Source: Paragyromitra xinjiangensis (Eukaryota > Ascomycota > Pezizomycetes > Pezizales > Discinaceae). From it: a DNA stretch of 64,000 nucleotides. Location: contig JBCAMK010000001.1 of assembly GCA_038503065.1 (NCBI GenBank), forward strand, positions 2,046,001 to 2,110,000, given 5' to 3'. Shown piece by piece: positions 32,847-43,809 of the stretch (its first letter is position 1; every line of letters begins with the position of its first letter). The notes under the pieces were generated by a model, which did not search any database, had not been told where the DNA came from, and saw only the letters and a list, made by a program, of their open reading frames with translations. The position numbers and the translations under genes were made by a program.

Positions 32847-34918
32847 CTAGGTCAAATCTGATGACTGTTCCAAATGTACTCCACTCGCTTTCCCTTCCTC
32901 CTCTCCCTTCTCTACTCCTGTTTCCACCCCGACCCTCCGTCTCTCCACGGTTTTCCCTCTTGTACTCCAAACCCCACCAGTAACTCCTTCTCTCTCAAAC
33001 AGCCTATCCACATCCTCCAGTTCCAACCCCTTTGTCTCCGGAAAGAAGCAAAACACAATTGGCACCATGAGCGCATTGAAAACCGCAAAAATGATGAAAG
33101 TCTTCCAGCCGATGTTTCCAATTGCGATCGGCGTGATTTCCACCACTGCAAACACAGCCATCCAATTAAATGCGCTTCCAATCGCTTGTGCCCTACTCCT
33201 AAGCCTTGTCGTCGAAACCTCGCTCCCGTAATACCACGGTACAGGCAGCCAACCAATCCCCAGGAAGATCTGGAATAAGAAGACCATAGCGCATGCGCCG
33301 TAAGCAGCAGAAACAGTATTAAGGGAGAGAAGTATAGAGGCCATAGAGAAACAGAAGCAAAGGCCGATTGAAGAGAACATAAGGAGGGGGCGACGACCAA
33401 GCTTGTCGACTATCCAAAGCGGGATGAAAGAGCCTACAAGGTAGGATAGTGCAGTGCATCCACCGAGGATAAGAGACATGTTTCGGGAGAGGCCCATGGT
33501 AGATTGATAGACAATGGGGGCGTAATAGTTGATCATATTTGCACCTATGAAGGCGAGTGATTAGCCATGATGCGATATACTCCCCCATCCCCCCTCAGAA
33601 GAAAAATGGAAAAATCAGTACACTATCGAGTATCTATTGAAAATTGAGTGAAAAAATATTTACCAGTGGCTTGCTGCATAACCATAACTGCGATCGCAAG
33701 ACAGATCCTCCTAAAATTCTGAATTTTCCCCATCGCAAACAACTCCTTAAATTTAAATGGCCCACCCTCACTCTCCATCCTAACAGATGCCTCAATATCC
33801 TCACGGAGTCCAATAATGTGGGGGTGTTCGGGGGAGAATTCTCTTCCTTCGAGATCAGCTAGTACTTGAGCAGCCTCTGAGCTTCGATCTTGGGCTACAA
33901 GCCATCTGTTAGTAGCGATGAAGTTAATATTTTCCATGAGAAGAATTTGAGACGGAGAACTCGAACACGGAGGCGGCTGCATGTAGGTATATGTGGTCCC
34001 TACCTAGGCGTCTCTGGAAGAAAACAAATCTGTATAATTAAAAGGAGAGCGAATACACCCTGGAATCCGAGCGGAAGACGCCATTGCAAGGGGCCGTCGG
34101 TGAACGAGGTTCCGTAATCCAACCAGTAGGCTAGTCATTTGGTCAGTAATCACTTTTTCATTTGTGGGTCCGCAGCAGATGCCGAATCAACGAACCGATG
34201 CAAAGCCCAAAAATTGTAACGACAGCCTGCGTCGTGAGCAGCATCCCCCTTATCCTTGCAGGTGAGCACTCCGCTTGATACACTGGGATAGTACTGGAGT
34301 TGAAGCCATTGCCCTACACATACGCGATAAACTTAATGTTAGCCGTGAATTTTCACTTACAGCCATTCAAATAATAGGAGTCAATGATTGATGCAACGTA
34401 CAATGCCGGTGACAATTCTTCCAACGATCAGCTGCGCCCTGGTGAATGAGCTCGTCAAGATGGCGGTGCCAATTAACATTGTGATTCCCCCAGCAAGGAT
34501 CATGCGTCTCCGCCCCATCTTTTCGCCAATATAGAAGCACAAGATAGAGCCAACCACGCAGCCAATCTATCTCACATATCTCATGCGTTAAGTCAGATGT
34601 CACTTCAACGTGCGTAAATATGCTTGAGGGGTCCTCACATCATAGATAGCGACAATGGTGCCTTGTGTGGTAGTATCTGGATATCCGAAATCCTTCGCGA
34701 AGCGGTTATCAGCGCCGATGATACCGCTCATAACACCTTTAGTCCGGAGAGAAATGATTAGTGAGCGTGTCCACAGCCGGCAGTAAGGGAAAATGGCCGG
34801 CAAGACATCAATGATTTGATTGCGTACCTTGGTCGTAGCCTAACAACAGAAAACCTTGACAACAGCATGCAGTGATGGTGTAAACGAGTGCATTTCCGTA
34901 GAGTTTGGGTTTCCACAT
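32847..34918 (-). CDS. MFS sugar transporter, candidate L-rhamnose permease
   Basis: Seven exons (34918-34828, 34736-34639, 34566-34402, 34313-34196, 34130-34004, 33905-33664, 33544-32847) give 512 residues. Start chosen at MWKPKLYG because hexose-porter homologues begin close to the first membrane segment; an in-frame ATG 40 codons upstream exists. Sugar-porter signatures are present: GYDQGVMSG in TM1, GEKMGRRR after TM2, GRIVTGIG, PETPRW before the central loop, VDKLGRRP, and PETKGLELED after TM12. Twelve membrane segments fit the hydrophobic runs. It is transcribed divergently from the rhamnonate dehydratase, so import of L-rhamnose is a reasonable inference; substrate cannot be read from sequence. 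Confidence 0.93.
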
Positions 34919-36219
34919 GGTTTGGTAGGTATATTGATTTAGTTTCTCACAAGTCCTAACAGGAACACTCCTCAACAAAGTAGAATGTGTAATCTTAGGT
35001 AGAAAACTGGAGAAAAGAATAAACAGGAAGCTACCCATCCCCGGTTATAAAGAAAGATCTGGGGTAAGCAGTGAATACCGGTATACATTTAATATATCTC
35101 ATTCTTAAGCGAGTCCTCTCGGTACCTGGGAATTAATTGCTGAATTCGGCCCAACGTCTTCCGATAGAACATGACGGCTAGCATTATGGAGTGACGAACC
35201 AAAGATTTAGTAGGTGGGAGTGTCGATCATATGGTTTTGCACGGGATTTTAGCGAATCTCCGGAGCCAGTCCGTTCACGCGAGTTTTCTAAGGTAAGACA
35301 TCTTAGTTTTTCGGCTTCCTAGGCCTTTACGGCACCGGCAAATCGGCCTGGAGGAAAGATGGAGGGACTACATTCAAGTGTATCTATATACCTAGGGAAC
35401 TGTTGTACTCAGTCATGGCCATCACTCGGTGCGGCAGCCAAGAAATCAAACAAGCTAACCAAATATAACTTAAACATTACCACATTCGTCCCGGTGCGCC
35501 TCTTCTCCACAGCAGCTTGCGAGATTCTGGGGCAAGGGTATGCGAGCGGAACGCCTTCGGGCGGAGGCTCGGCGAAACCTCGCTACAATATTCACCGAGA
35601 CACCCGAGTACGCGGGGAAACTCCAGTACTAGGGCGGTTAGTGGGGAGCGAGGATTAATCTTTTGCAATATTCCATTACCCCGCCTTTCCGCCTTCCCCG
35701 ATGGTGATTCGCAGAGAGCTCTGCTGCGGGATGAGCTACGGTACCCGGAAAGATATATGCTCCACTTGCACGAAAGAGCCGGTGGCCAGGGACTGGAGTC
35801 GCGGAACCGCTGCACTGCGAGAACGGGCGGCGGTAAACATAGATGAAGCTGTAGCCAAGGAGGCAAAGGCGGTTGTAGCTTTTTGAGCTGGGCTTCCTGA
35901 GGCGGCCATGTGAGGGTGTATCGCAGAGCAAGGGCTTGAAGGGGCAACAGGTGTGATATTCGGAGAAGTGTGAAGTACCGAGGGAACGGTTGGCTGTATA
36001 AGGGACAATCTTATACCTTATTAGTTCAGTGAGTGATAGATTGTGTCTCTCTAGTCCGGAGAATCGGCGCTCGCGTGTCTGTACTCCTTGTCTTTACTTA
36101 TATTTTGAAAAACTACGACCCTATAAAGCTTTGCCGACACTCCCTCTCTTTTCTTTGTGATTTCTCTTGCTATCCAATTTCTTCTTCCAATTTTTCCAAT
36201 CCCTAGAGTTTCGTACATC
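34919..36219. promoter_or_regulatory. 1.3-kb divergent promoter region, transporter / dehydratase
   Basis: It separates two divergently transcribed cluster genes. TTTATAAC near 35042-35050 (minus) and CTATAAAGC at 36121 (plus), about 100 bp before the dehydratase ATG with a pyrimidine-rich stretch in between, look like TATA regions. CTCCGGAG at 35258-35265 and TCCGGAGA at 36055-36062 are palindromic CGG-containing candidates for a Zn2Cys6 factor. The open frames within are not convincing as genes. Confidence 0.5.
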
Positions 36220-37693
36220 ATGTCTGGACTCAAAACCTTCCCCACCATTAAGGCCATTAAGACCTATGTTACCCAAGGTGTCGGTTCCGGTGGTGATTAT
36301 CACAATGTCGCCGGAGGACATTGGTAAAATTCTCCCTTCAATCCCTTCAATCATAATATCCCAAAACCTCCAAGTGCTGCAATCCCAAGGATACATCCAT
36401 TCTAACAATGAATCAACAGGCTCGTTGATACCCCCATTGCAAACCCTATGTCCCGATTCGAACAATACAAACACTCTCGTACCTCATGGGGTATCAACGT
36501 TCTAGGTTCCTTTTGTGTTGAAATCGAGGCCACCGACGGTACCAAGGGTTTTGCTACCGGCTTTGGCGGCCCACCTGCCTGTTGGATCGTCCACAATCAC
36601 CTTGAACGCTTCTTAATTGGTGTCGACCCACGCAACCTCTCCCTGATGTGGGACCAGATGTTCCGCGCGACCACTTTTTACGGCCGTAAGGGCTTGCCCA
36701 TCGCCACCATTTCTGTCGTTGATCTCGCGCTTTGGGATCTTTTGGGAAAAATTAGAGGGGAACCCGTATATAAAATGATTGGCGGTGCGACGAGGGATAA
36801 ATTGAGCTTCTACTGCACAGGGCCTGAGCCTGTGGCCTCAAAGAAAATGGGATTCTTTGGTGCAAAGGTTCCGTTGCCGTACGGCCCAGATGATGGCCAT
36901 GAGGGCTTGAGGAAGAATGTTGAGTTTTTGAGGAAACACCGGGAAGATGTGGGCCCGGATTATCCAATCATGGTAGATTGCTATATGGCGTTAACCGTAC
37001 CATACACCATTCAACTTGCTACTGCATGCCTAGACCTCAATATCAATTGGTGGGAGGAGGTTCTTCACCCAGACGACTTTGATGGTTTCAAGCAGTTGAA
37101 GCAGGCACTACCGCAGTTGAAGTTCACTACCGGAGAGGTAAAACCTTAGAATTTCCTGCAAGAAGATAAGAAGCTAACAGAAAACACAGCACGAGTACAC
37201 TCGCTATGGTTTCCGCAAACTTATCGAAGGCCGCAACCTAGACATTCTTCAACCCGACGTCATGTGGGTCGGTGGTCTCACTGAGCTCCTTAAAGTCACC
37301 GCTATGGCTGCTGCCTACGACATTCCCGTGGTCCCACACGCTTCTGGACCTTACTCCTATCACTACGTTGTTTCGCAATCAAATTGCCCGTTCCAAGAAT
37401 ATCTCGCGAACTCACCAGACGGAAAGAGCGTGTACCCCGTGTTTGGAGATATGTTCACCAATGAACCTATCCCAATTAACGGCTGGATGGATGTTTCTGT
37501 ACTAGATAAACCCGGGTTCGGACTAGAAGTTAACCCAGCAGCAAGACTAATCGATGCGAGATACCTTCTGAATCCTACCCCTCGGAAGGCATTGACACCG
37601 GTACCGGTAACGAAACAGGTCACCAATGGCTCGAACGGTGTCAATGGCTCGAACGGAGTTGTTAGGAATGGTGAAACAAATGGTATACATTGA
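36220..37693 (+). CDS. LRA3: L-rhamnonate dehydratase (enolase superfamily)
   Basis: Dehydrates L-rhamnonate to L-2-keto-3-deoxyrhamnonate. Three exons (36220-36323, 36420-37137, 37190-37693) give 441 residues. The N-terminal GGDYH...GHW motif (His34) and the PMSRFEQY...SRTSWGINVLG block match the bacterial RhmD / fungal LRA3 family rather than L-galactonate dehydratases. Metal ligands of the superfamily are present: Asp221 (MVDCYM), Glu247 or 248 (WWEEVL), Glu274 (TTGEH), and the catalytic base His324 (VPHAS). A short Asn-Gly-Ser-rich tail follows the fold. Divergent from the transporter, tandem with the dehydrogenase. Confidence 0.95.
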
Positions 37694-38188
37694 CTATCAA
37701 AGAGATGGAGGAAGTGGACGAGGTAGTAAACGAGTCGGACGATGGGTGCTTACATCCCGACATGATAGATTCTTGTAAAGAAGCATTTGATTGATGTCTG
37801 AATTTGGCTGCAAAGCTAGAGATGAAGTTACGATTTTTTTACGCCTGCGAAATTTTCTTTGTTTTCATTTCATTTGTACCTATTATGATCCTGTTATTTT
37901 CTTTTCTCATGCCACAAATTACTATAGTTTTCCGACTACGTACGTGTGTAACGCCTGCAGAACTCTCTACCGAGAGACCGAGATGCGCTCCATGATTTTC
38001 TCCGAAGCCGTCGCGTTATCACGTGATGGATATAGTTCTTCCGTATATTGTACTTCCCCCGCAGTAGAAATCACCCCTTTCACGAGCATTGTCGTTCGGG
38101 AACAGACATATAAGTCGCCCATGTGCCCTTCGCTCCTCGCTCCTTCAAACACCGAATTCAAACCCCTACCTAACGATCTAACTCTACA
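37694..38188. promoter_or_regulatory. Intergenic region before L-rhamnose dehydrogenase
   Basis: About 0.5 kb containing the dehydratase terminator side and the dehydrogenase promoter. ATATAAG at about 38108, some 80 bp before the ATG, is a TATA candidate. No other gene seen. Confidence 0.4.
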
Positions 38189-39113
38189 ATGTCAGTTAAA
38201 CTCCTTGCTGGCAAAGTAGTAGCCATAACCGGCGCCGCCACTGGCATTGGCCGTGCCATCGCGATCAGCATGGCTGAGCACGGCGCCTTTGTAGCGATCA
38301 ACTACTTAGGTCCTTCTCAAGACTCTGAAGTATCCTCTCTCAGATCCGTCATTGAGTCACCTCCCATCTCGGGATCCCTTCTTGCTATACCTGGTGACAT
38401 ATCTCTTCCCGAGACCTCCAAGAACCTTGTCTCAGAAACGGTCAAGGAGTATGGGAAATTAGATGTCTTCGTTTCCAACGCGGGTGTCTGCCAATTCGCC
38501 GACTTTCTCACTCTTCCGTCTCCTCTCTTCGAGCGCACCCTCTCAATCAATCTTGGTGGTGCTTTTTATGGCGTCCAAGCTGCTGCGCAGCAAATGGTCT
38601 CCCAAGGCGCCGGGGGATCCATCATCGGTGTATCCTCCATATCTGCGCTCGTAGGAGGTGCAGGGCAAACACACTATACGCCAACAAAAGCAGGAGTATT
38701 GAGCCTCATGCAGAGCTGCGCGGCAGCGCTAGGGAAGCATGGTATTCGATGTAATGCAATTCTGCCGGGAACCATTAAGACGGCATTGAATGAGGAAGAC
38801 TTGAATAACGATGCAAAGAGAGAGTATATGGAAGGACGGATACCTTTAGGAAGAACAGGGGTCCCGGAGGATATAGGTGGGCCAGCTGTGTTTTTGGCAA
38901 GTGATCTGTCGAGATATATGGTAAGTGTTAGTTCCTATGCTCTTGAGGTCACTCAAAACGCTAATAAGGTTTACGCCCCGTGTAGACTGGTTCGCAACTA
39001 CTTGTGGGTAGGTAATCTGCATAGAAATTCTCCCTCTTGTCCATCACATATCCTAGATAGTTACTAACAAAAGTGGTGATGCAGACGGAGGATTATTCGT
39101 CAACCTGCAGTGA
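38189..39113 (+). CDS. LRA1: L-rhamnose 1-dehydrogenase (short-chain dehydrogenase)
   Basis: Oxidises L-rhamnofuranose to L-rhamnono-1,4-lactone with NAD(P)+, first step of the non-phosphorylating pathway. Three exons (38189-38920, a 22-nt exon 38986-39007, 39085-39113) give 260 residues. Classical SDR features: TGAATGIG (14-21), NAG (97-99), Asn121, Ser150, Tyr163 and Lys167. The stretch HYTPTKAGVLSLMQS and the C-terminal LLVDGGLFVNLQ end are typical of yeast LRA1 enzymes. The micro-exon is required to restore this C-terminus. Located between dehydratase and aldolase on the same strand. Confidence 0.94.
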
Positions 39114-40043
39114 TAGAGATGCCGCAATGCGGCACGGTCGAAAGGAACTCTCTTCAAGGGGATATATGTGATGCATTGTGTTATTCCGCCCGTAGCCTTA
39201 TTTCCTTCGAATATACCTACTATATGTACACATATCTACGGAGAAATGGAGCCAGGGATACATGTACCCCCAACAGAGAACACGGGCTCTTGTAGTGATT
39301 TCTATAGTACTGCATATATGGCTCGGCGTAAGCATCTATCTCATCACACTCCATGTGCAGAAACACGCAGCTGCTGTTTAGGCACAATTACGCACCCCAT
39401 GACAGGAGCATATATAATTTATCGGCTGATTGGAATGTCCCATTTGTTTGCACGAAATCTGATGCCTGGCACTTGCCGCGGTATCTACCTTATCCAGAGC
39501 CGCAACCTTCTTTGCGCCGCGCTTGCCGGAGAATTATGCATGCAACCTTTTCTCCTTTCATCTCAACACTTCTCCATCTCATCAAGACCCTGTTTCCCCT
39601 GCCGAGGTCTTGCGAAGCACCCCTCGATTCCAGAACCCCTAAGTAGCAGCAGAAAAAAGAAACCAAAAAGCCTCGTCGGAAAAACTATCGAAAAGACCGG
39701 AGTCTCGTCTGGACAAATTTTGTTAGGGGCCAATCTGCCGGCGTTTCGGCGTAATACAAACCGAGATATGCGGTGACGTGCACCTTGGGGGCGTATTACC
39801 CTGATTCTATACCCCACAGTTTCGTACATGCCCTATCACTCGGTCGGCCTGGCTACCGAACCCTAGCCCTGCGGCATTCCCCTCGCTGACCCCTCCGGCA
39901 TCTTACTCTATCTCCGCTATCCTATGTACCTACCTCATCTCCTCTACTTGCTTATTTCTCAGTTCTTCTCGCAATCAGTCATTCAACCGCCCAGTCACCG
40001 ACTCCCCGCCAAACCAAATCTTAAGACACACCCGTAACGCACA
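39114..40043. promoter_or_regulatory. Intergenic region before the aldolase
   Basis: 0.93 kb. It becomes C/T-rich over the last 150 bp before the aldolase ATG, as is common in filamentous fungal promoters. CCGGAG near 39701 resembles the palindromes upstream of the dehydratase. TACATGTA at 39259. A 202-codon open frame here shows no domain and was rejected as a gene. Confidence 0.4.
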
Positions 40044-41097
40044 ATGGCCCCCTCCCTCCCTCCCGCCGGCGGAATCTACGTCCCAGTCCCAACCTTCTTT
40101 GTTAGCAAGTCAGCATCAAATTACCATAAGAGCACACCTCCTCTCGACCTTGAAGCTCAGGCTGCGCACTCCGTTCACCTTGCCCGGTCAGGAATCCATG
40201 GTCTTGTCCTCCTAGGCTCAACTGGCGAAGCTGTGCATCTCACCCGACTGGAAAGAACCTCGCAGGTTAAATATGTTCGAGCAGCTCTTGAGGGTGCCGG
40301 CTTTAAAGATTACCCGTTAATTGCAGGAACTGCGACGAATGGAATTGAGGAGACAATAGAATTGTTGAAGGAAGCGAAGGAAGCAAGCGCACAATGGGGG
40401 TTGGTTTTAGCACCAGGATTTTTTGGAGGCGCGGCAAGCCAGGAGGGGATTAAAGGATGGTATGAAGCTGTTGCTGATGGGAGTCCGATTCCGATTCTTA
40501 TGTAAGCCTATTTTTCACCTAAGCTTCCTCCTCTCAACTCGAGGCTAATGCTCATTCCTACGGCACAGTTACAACTATCCCGGTGTCTCAAACGAGGTTT
40601 TCCTCCCACCTCCCACCTACCGCGAGCTCTCCGCTCATCCCAACATCGTCGGCGCCAAACTTTCTCACGCTGATATCTCTACTCACACACAAGTCGCCCT
40701 AGACCCACTCATCGATACAACATACTTCCATACCTTCACAGGTCTTGGACAACAACTTTTCCCGGTCCTACAAATTGGCTGTTACGGCGCTATCGACGGT
40801 CTTGCCGGTATCTTCCCAAAGAGTGTTGTTGCTTTATACAACTTAGTAACGAAGGAGGGGCCAATGGATAAAGAGCGCTTGGAGACTATCAGAGGGCTGC
40901 AGTATAGGGTGAGCTGTGCGGAAGCGCTCATTGTGAGGTGGGGGACGGTTGGGATTAAAGAGGCAGTGAGCAGGGTGCTTGGATTTGGTGATGTGGATGG
41001 GGGGCGGCTACCATTAGCGAAGGGCATGGGAGATGGAGAGTGGGAGAAATGGAGCGATGTTATTGGAGCGATGGCAAAGACCGAAGAGACTTTGTAG
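40044..41097 (+). CDS. 2-keto-3-deoxy sugar-acid aldolase, DapA/NAL family; candidate L-KDR aldolase
   Basis: Two exons (40044-40501, 40569-41097) give 328 residues. TIM-barrel class I aldolase: LLGSTGEA corresponds to the GGTTGE carboxylate-binding loop, Tyr154 lies in YNYPG, and Lys183 in GAKLSHAD is the expected Schiff-base lysine. The overall sequence resembles fungal LGA1/GaaC (L-threo-3-deoxy-hexulosonate aldolase of D-galacturonate catabolism). In this cluster the likely substrate is L-2-keto-3-deoxyrhamnonate, giving pyruvate and L-lactaldehyde, but cleavage of the galacturonate intermediate is an equal possibility. As I recall, the yeast LRA4 aldolase belongs to the HpcH/HpaI family instead. 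Confidence 0.9.
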
Positions 41098-42950
41098 CGG
41101 GTCAGAAGAACCCTAACATAGAATGGAGATTGTTTGTAAATAGCATTATAATCGAGGTCCCAGGACCAGAAAATCGAATTCCAAGTTGTAAAGATCACAT
41201 CCCTATCTGCAATGCCTGATAGGTGCCGTCTCTTAACAGTTATGTGTTTGAATGCGCTGACGTAGAATCATCAAATATCACTCACGTGTCTTATCATTCA
41301 GAGATTAAATCGGGGATGGGCATGTGATCACTTCCTCACGATAGGTTGAAAGTTATCTAGCCTCTGGAACCGACTAACTGATTTGCGACTAGAGTATCGT
41401 AGCAAGACTGATACAGCATATTCATTGGTGCTAGCAACCGCACTAGATAGTTTTTGATCATCATGCGTGGTTTGCGACACGTGATGCGTTGTGACTATAG
41501 AGAAAGTTAATTTTGTAACTAACGGAGTCACCAACAACGAGCCGCTCCTTCCTAAGTTACACATGCAAGTAGGTAAGTATGGCATAGTTTACAGAAGGGA
41601 CTCAATATACCCGTGGTCAACGGATGTCTTCTGAGTATAAACCCCCCCTCCTTTTAGATTCCTTCCAGTCTTCTCTTCTCAAACCCTCCCACCAACAGAT
41701 AAGGCTCTCCATTCGCGGCCGTTATCTTCCACATCTCTCCTGCGAGTAACTGGGAACGCACCCCTAACTAGCGATAACAATTATACACGTGCAACAACCA
41801 AAAGGGCGTTAAATAGAGAAAATAGGATGACAGATCATAAGGTCTTGTAGCCTAAGTGGAATAGGGATGGTAATGCTAATCTAGAGTATCCGGTGAAACA
41901 AATCAGCCAATACGCTACCCCATTAAAATCAGTCAAAAGAATGACCACGTCTAGGGGAATTCAGTGCAATGATATGGGTTTAGATTCAAAAAAGGTCTTA
42001 GTATTAGAGTTGATGGGAGTCACATGCATTGATAAGACTAACTTTAGCATTCCCCATCAACAGCGCATGGCTGGTTATAATCACCACGAATCACTCATGC
42101 AAGATCCGAGAGAAAGCCAATTATCTATACTTTTTAAAGAACTCTTAAAAATAATACTCAACCAATGCATAACACTAACTCATTACTCCCCAACCAAAAC
42201 CAAAGTTAACCAAAATACCTACCCCCCAACCCAGCAATGCAATGATCATCAACCATAAGTAGAATCGGATGTCAACGCAGATAGGAGCCGCGAAAGCCCT
42301 ATAGCTAGACTACATGTAGTCGGTCATAAGCGTATCTTTATCCTCTCCATCCTGCTTAGGGATATAAGCAAAAATAAGGAGATACTTATCGGAACCAATA
42401 TAGTTGAGATTCATCTATTTGGCTAGCTATGATATCTAGGTTTCTAATTTAATCACCGCATATCACTCGTCTGTTGGCACAAATAAATATGGTTAGATAG
42501 ATAGTTCATTAAGCGCATCCAGCTACTTGGATTATGGCACTATCGCACCAGGTCCTAAGTACACTCGCTAGCAAGGCGTACAGGAAAGTAAATCTACGGG
42601 CTCCTGTACCTAGTACCAAAAAAACAAAAAACAAAAAACAACCCCACCCTCTCATACCTCCCCCTAAACGTAAAATGAAATACCCCCCTTTCCTACCTTC
42701 TCTTGCTCATATATAACCAATAGTATTGCTACCAGTAGAATAAACCCACGCCTATCATATCTAACTACTATATAACAAGCCTATCAAGATTCAGGAGATT
42801 TTGTGGGTATACATCTTGAAACTCCTCAGAGTAAATAGAGCCTGCCTCCCTTCCCCCCCCTCTCCCCTATTTCACACTATATCCCCACAACACACCTCAA
42901 ACCCCTACAAAATGCCACAAAACCCCATACATGCAACCACACCTCACTAG
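41098..42950. other. Intergenic stretch without a supported gene
   Basis: Between the aldolase and an orphan exon. AT-rich in the middle, with A-run/C-run simple sequence near 42615-42660 and a pyrimidine-rich tract at 42840-42900. A 121-codon open frame at 41893 has no recognisable feature. TACATGTA at 42311. The 5' part of the exon at 42951 may lie here. Confidence 0.45.
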
Positions 42951-43282
42951 AAGAACGTCTCCACGCCAGCGGCTTTGGACCTCACTGCCGTTCTCGCCGA
43001 CTTGCCGGCGGTCATCCCGAGTTCGGCGCCAACGTCGGACAATGGCGGCATGTAGAGAGCGAAGACGACAGCAGTTCACATGGTAATAACCCGCGTGAAT
43101 TCGGAGACATTGCTAAGTGGAAGTTTCTTCCTCCGGGATTCTGGCTCTGGAAGTGGCCTGATCAGATGGTGAGGCGGTTGGGGTGGTTTGTGACGAGGTT
43201 CTTTCTCTACGTAGCTCTGTTAGTCGTTGTTTATCGAGTGTTTTATTTTATTCCTTATTTCCTCTTTCTGAGCTTGTTATGA
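42951..43282 (+). CDS. Unidentified small membrane protein, C-terminal exon (5' end unresolved)
   Basis: About 110 codons open to TGA 43280-43282 with a protein-like composition: EERLHASGFGPHCRSRRL, an acidic SEDDSSSH stretch, FGDIAKWKFLPPGFWLWKWPDQM, then one hydrophobic helix near the C-terminus. No in-frame ATG lies upstream before the stop at 42836. CTCACTAG just before 42951 looks like an intron acceptor, so a first exon upstream is likely but not found. Alternatively it is a broken gene. I do not recognise the family. Confidence 0.4.
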
Positions 43283-43809
43283 CGTAGGTCATTTTTGTTG
43301 ATAGGGATAATAGGTATTGATCTTAGACTCTGAGTATCCCAAGGTACAACGCACACCGTAACACAAAAGTAGCTAGTCTCTATTACCTGTTCTCTAAGTG
43401 CCATCCGCTCACCAAAACTACCTATATTTCTCCCGAAGAGTCTCCACAACAACCAACAATTATAAAGATCATATAGCATATTCATATAAACATCACACCC
43501 GAGCTAGGAACCATCCATTGAACTACCAACCCAAATATCATAACACGCACACAGGTATCCAGTAATACCACGCGGAACAGTAGAAAACATGCAAGTCAGA
43601 AGGGAAAGGTAAGCTAGAATCACTTGAGAAGGAAAAAAAGTGAAGACTATGATTGATGATTGGCGATGATAATTTATCTCTCTTCGTTTCTGTTTCCCTT
43701 CTGTCGGTTTTCTCTCCTCCCTTTCTCCATATGCATCCTTTTTGCTTTGATTTACCTCTCATGGCCACCTTTACCCAAAAGGTAGGATATCCCTTCATTA
43801 AACCTAAAG
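43283..43809. other. Convergent 3' regions
   Basis: Spacer between the orphan exon (+) and Vps5 (-). It contains only the two downstream regions; no gene or repeat recognised. Confidence 0.4.

Noticed and set aside
34919..35038. 40-residue N-terminal extension of the sugar transporter
   Set aside because: In frame, but sugar porters of this type start near the MWxPKLYG segment; the extension is not typical and overlaps the likely 5' UTR.
35736..36008. 90-codon Ser/Ala-rich frame (-) in the divergent promoter
   Set aside because: Low-complexity composition, no homologous motif and no continuation by splicing; more likely chance in a GC-rich promoter.
39168..39776. 202-codon open frame between the dehydrogenase and the aldolase
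   Set aside because: Cys/Ser-rich without domain or conserved pattern, no intron structure, lies in the aldolase promoter, and composition is like neighbouring non-coding DNA.
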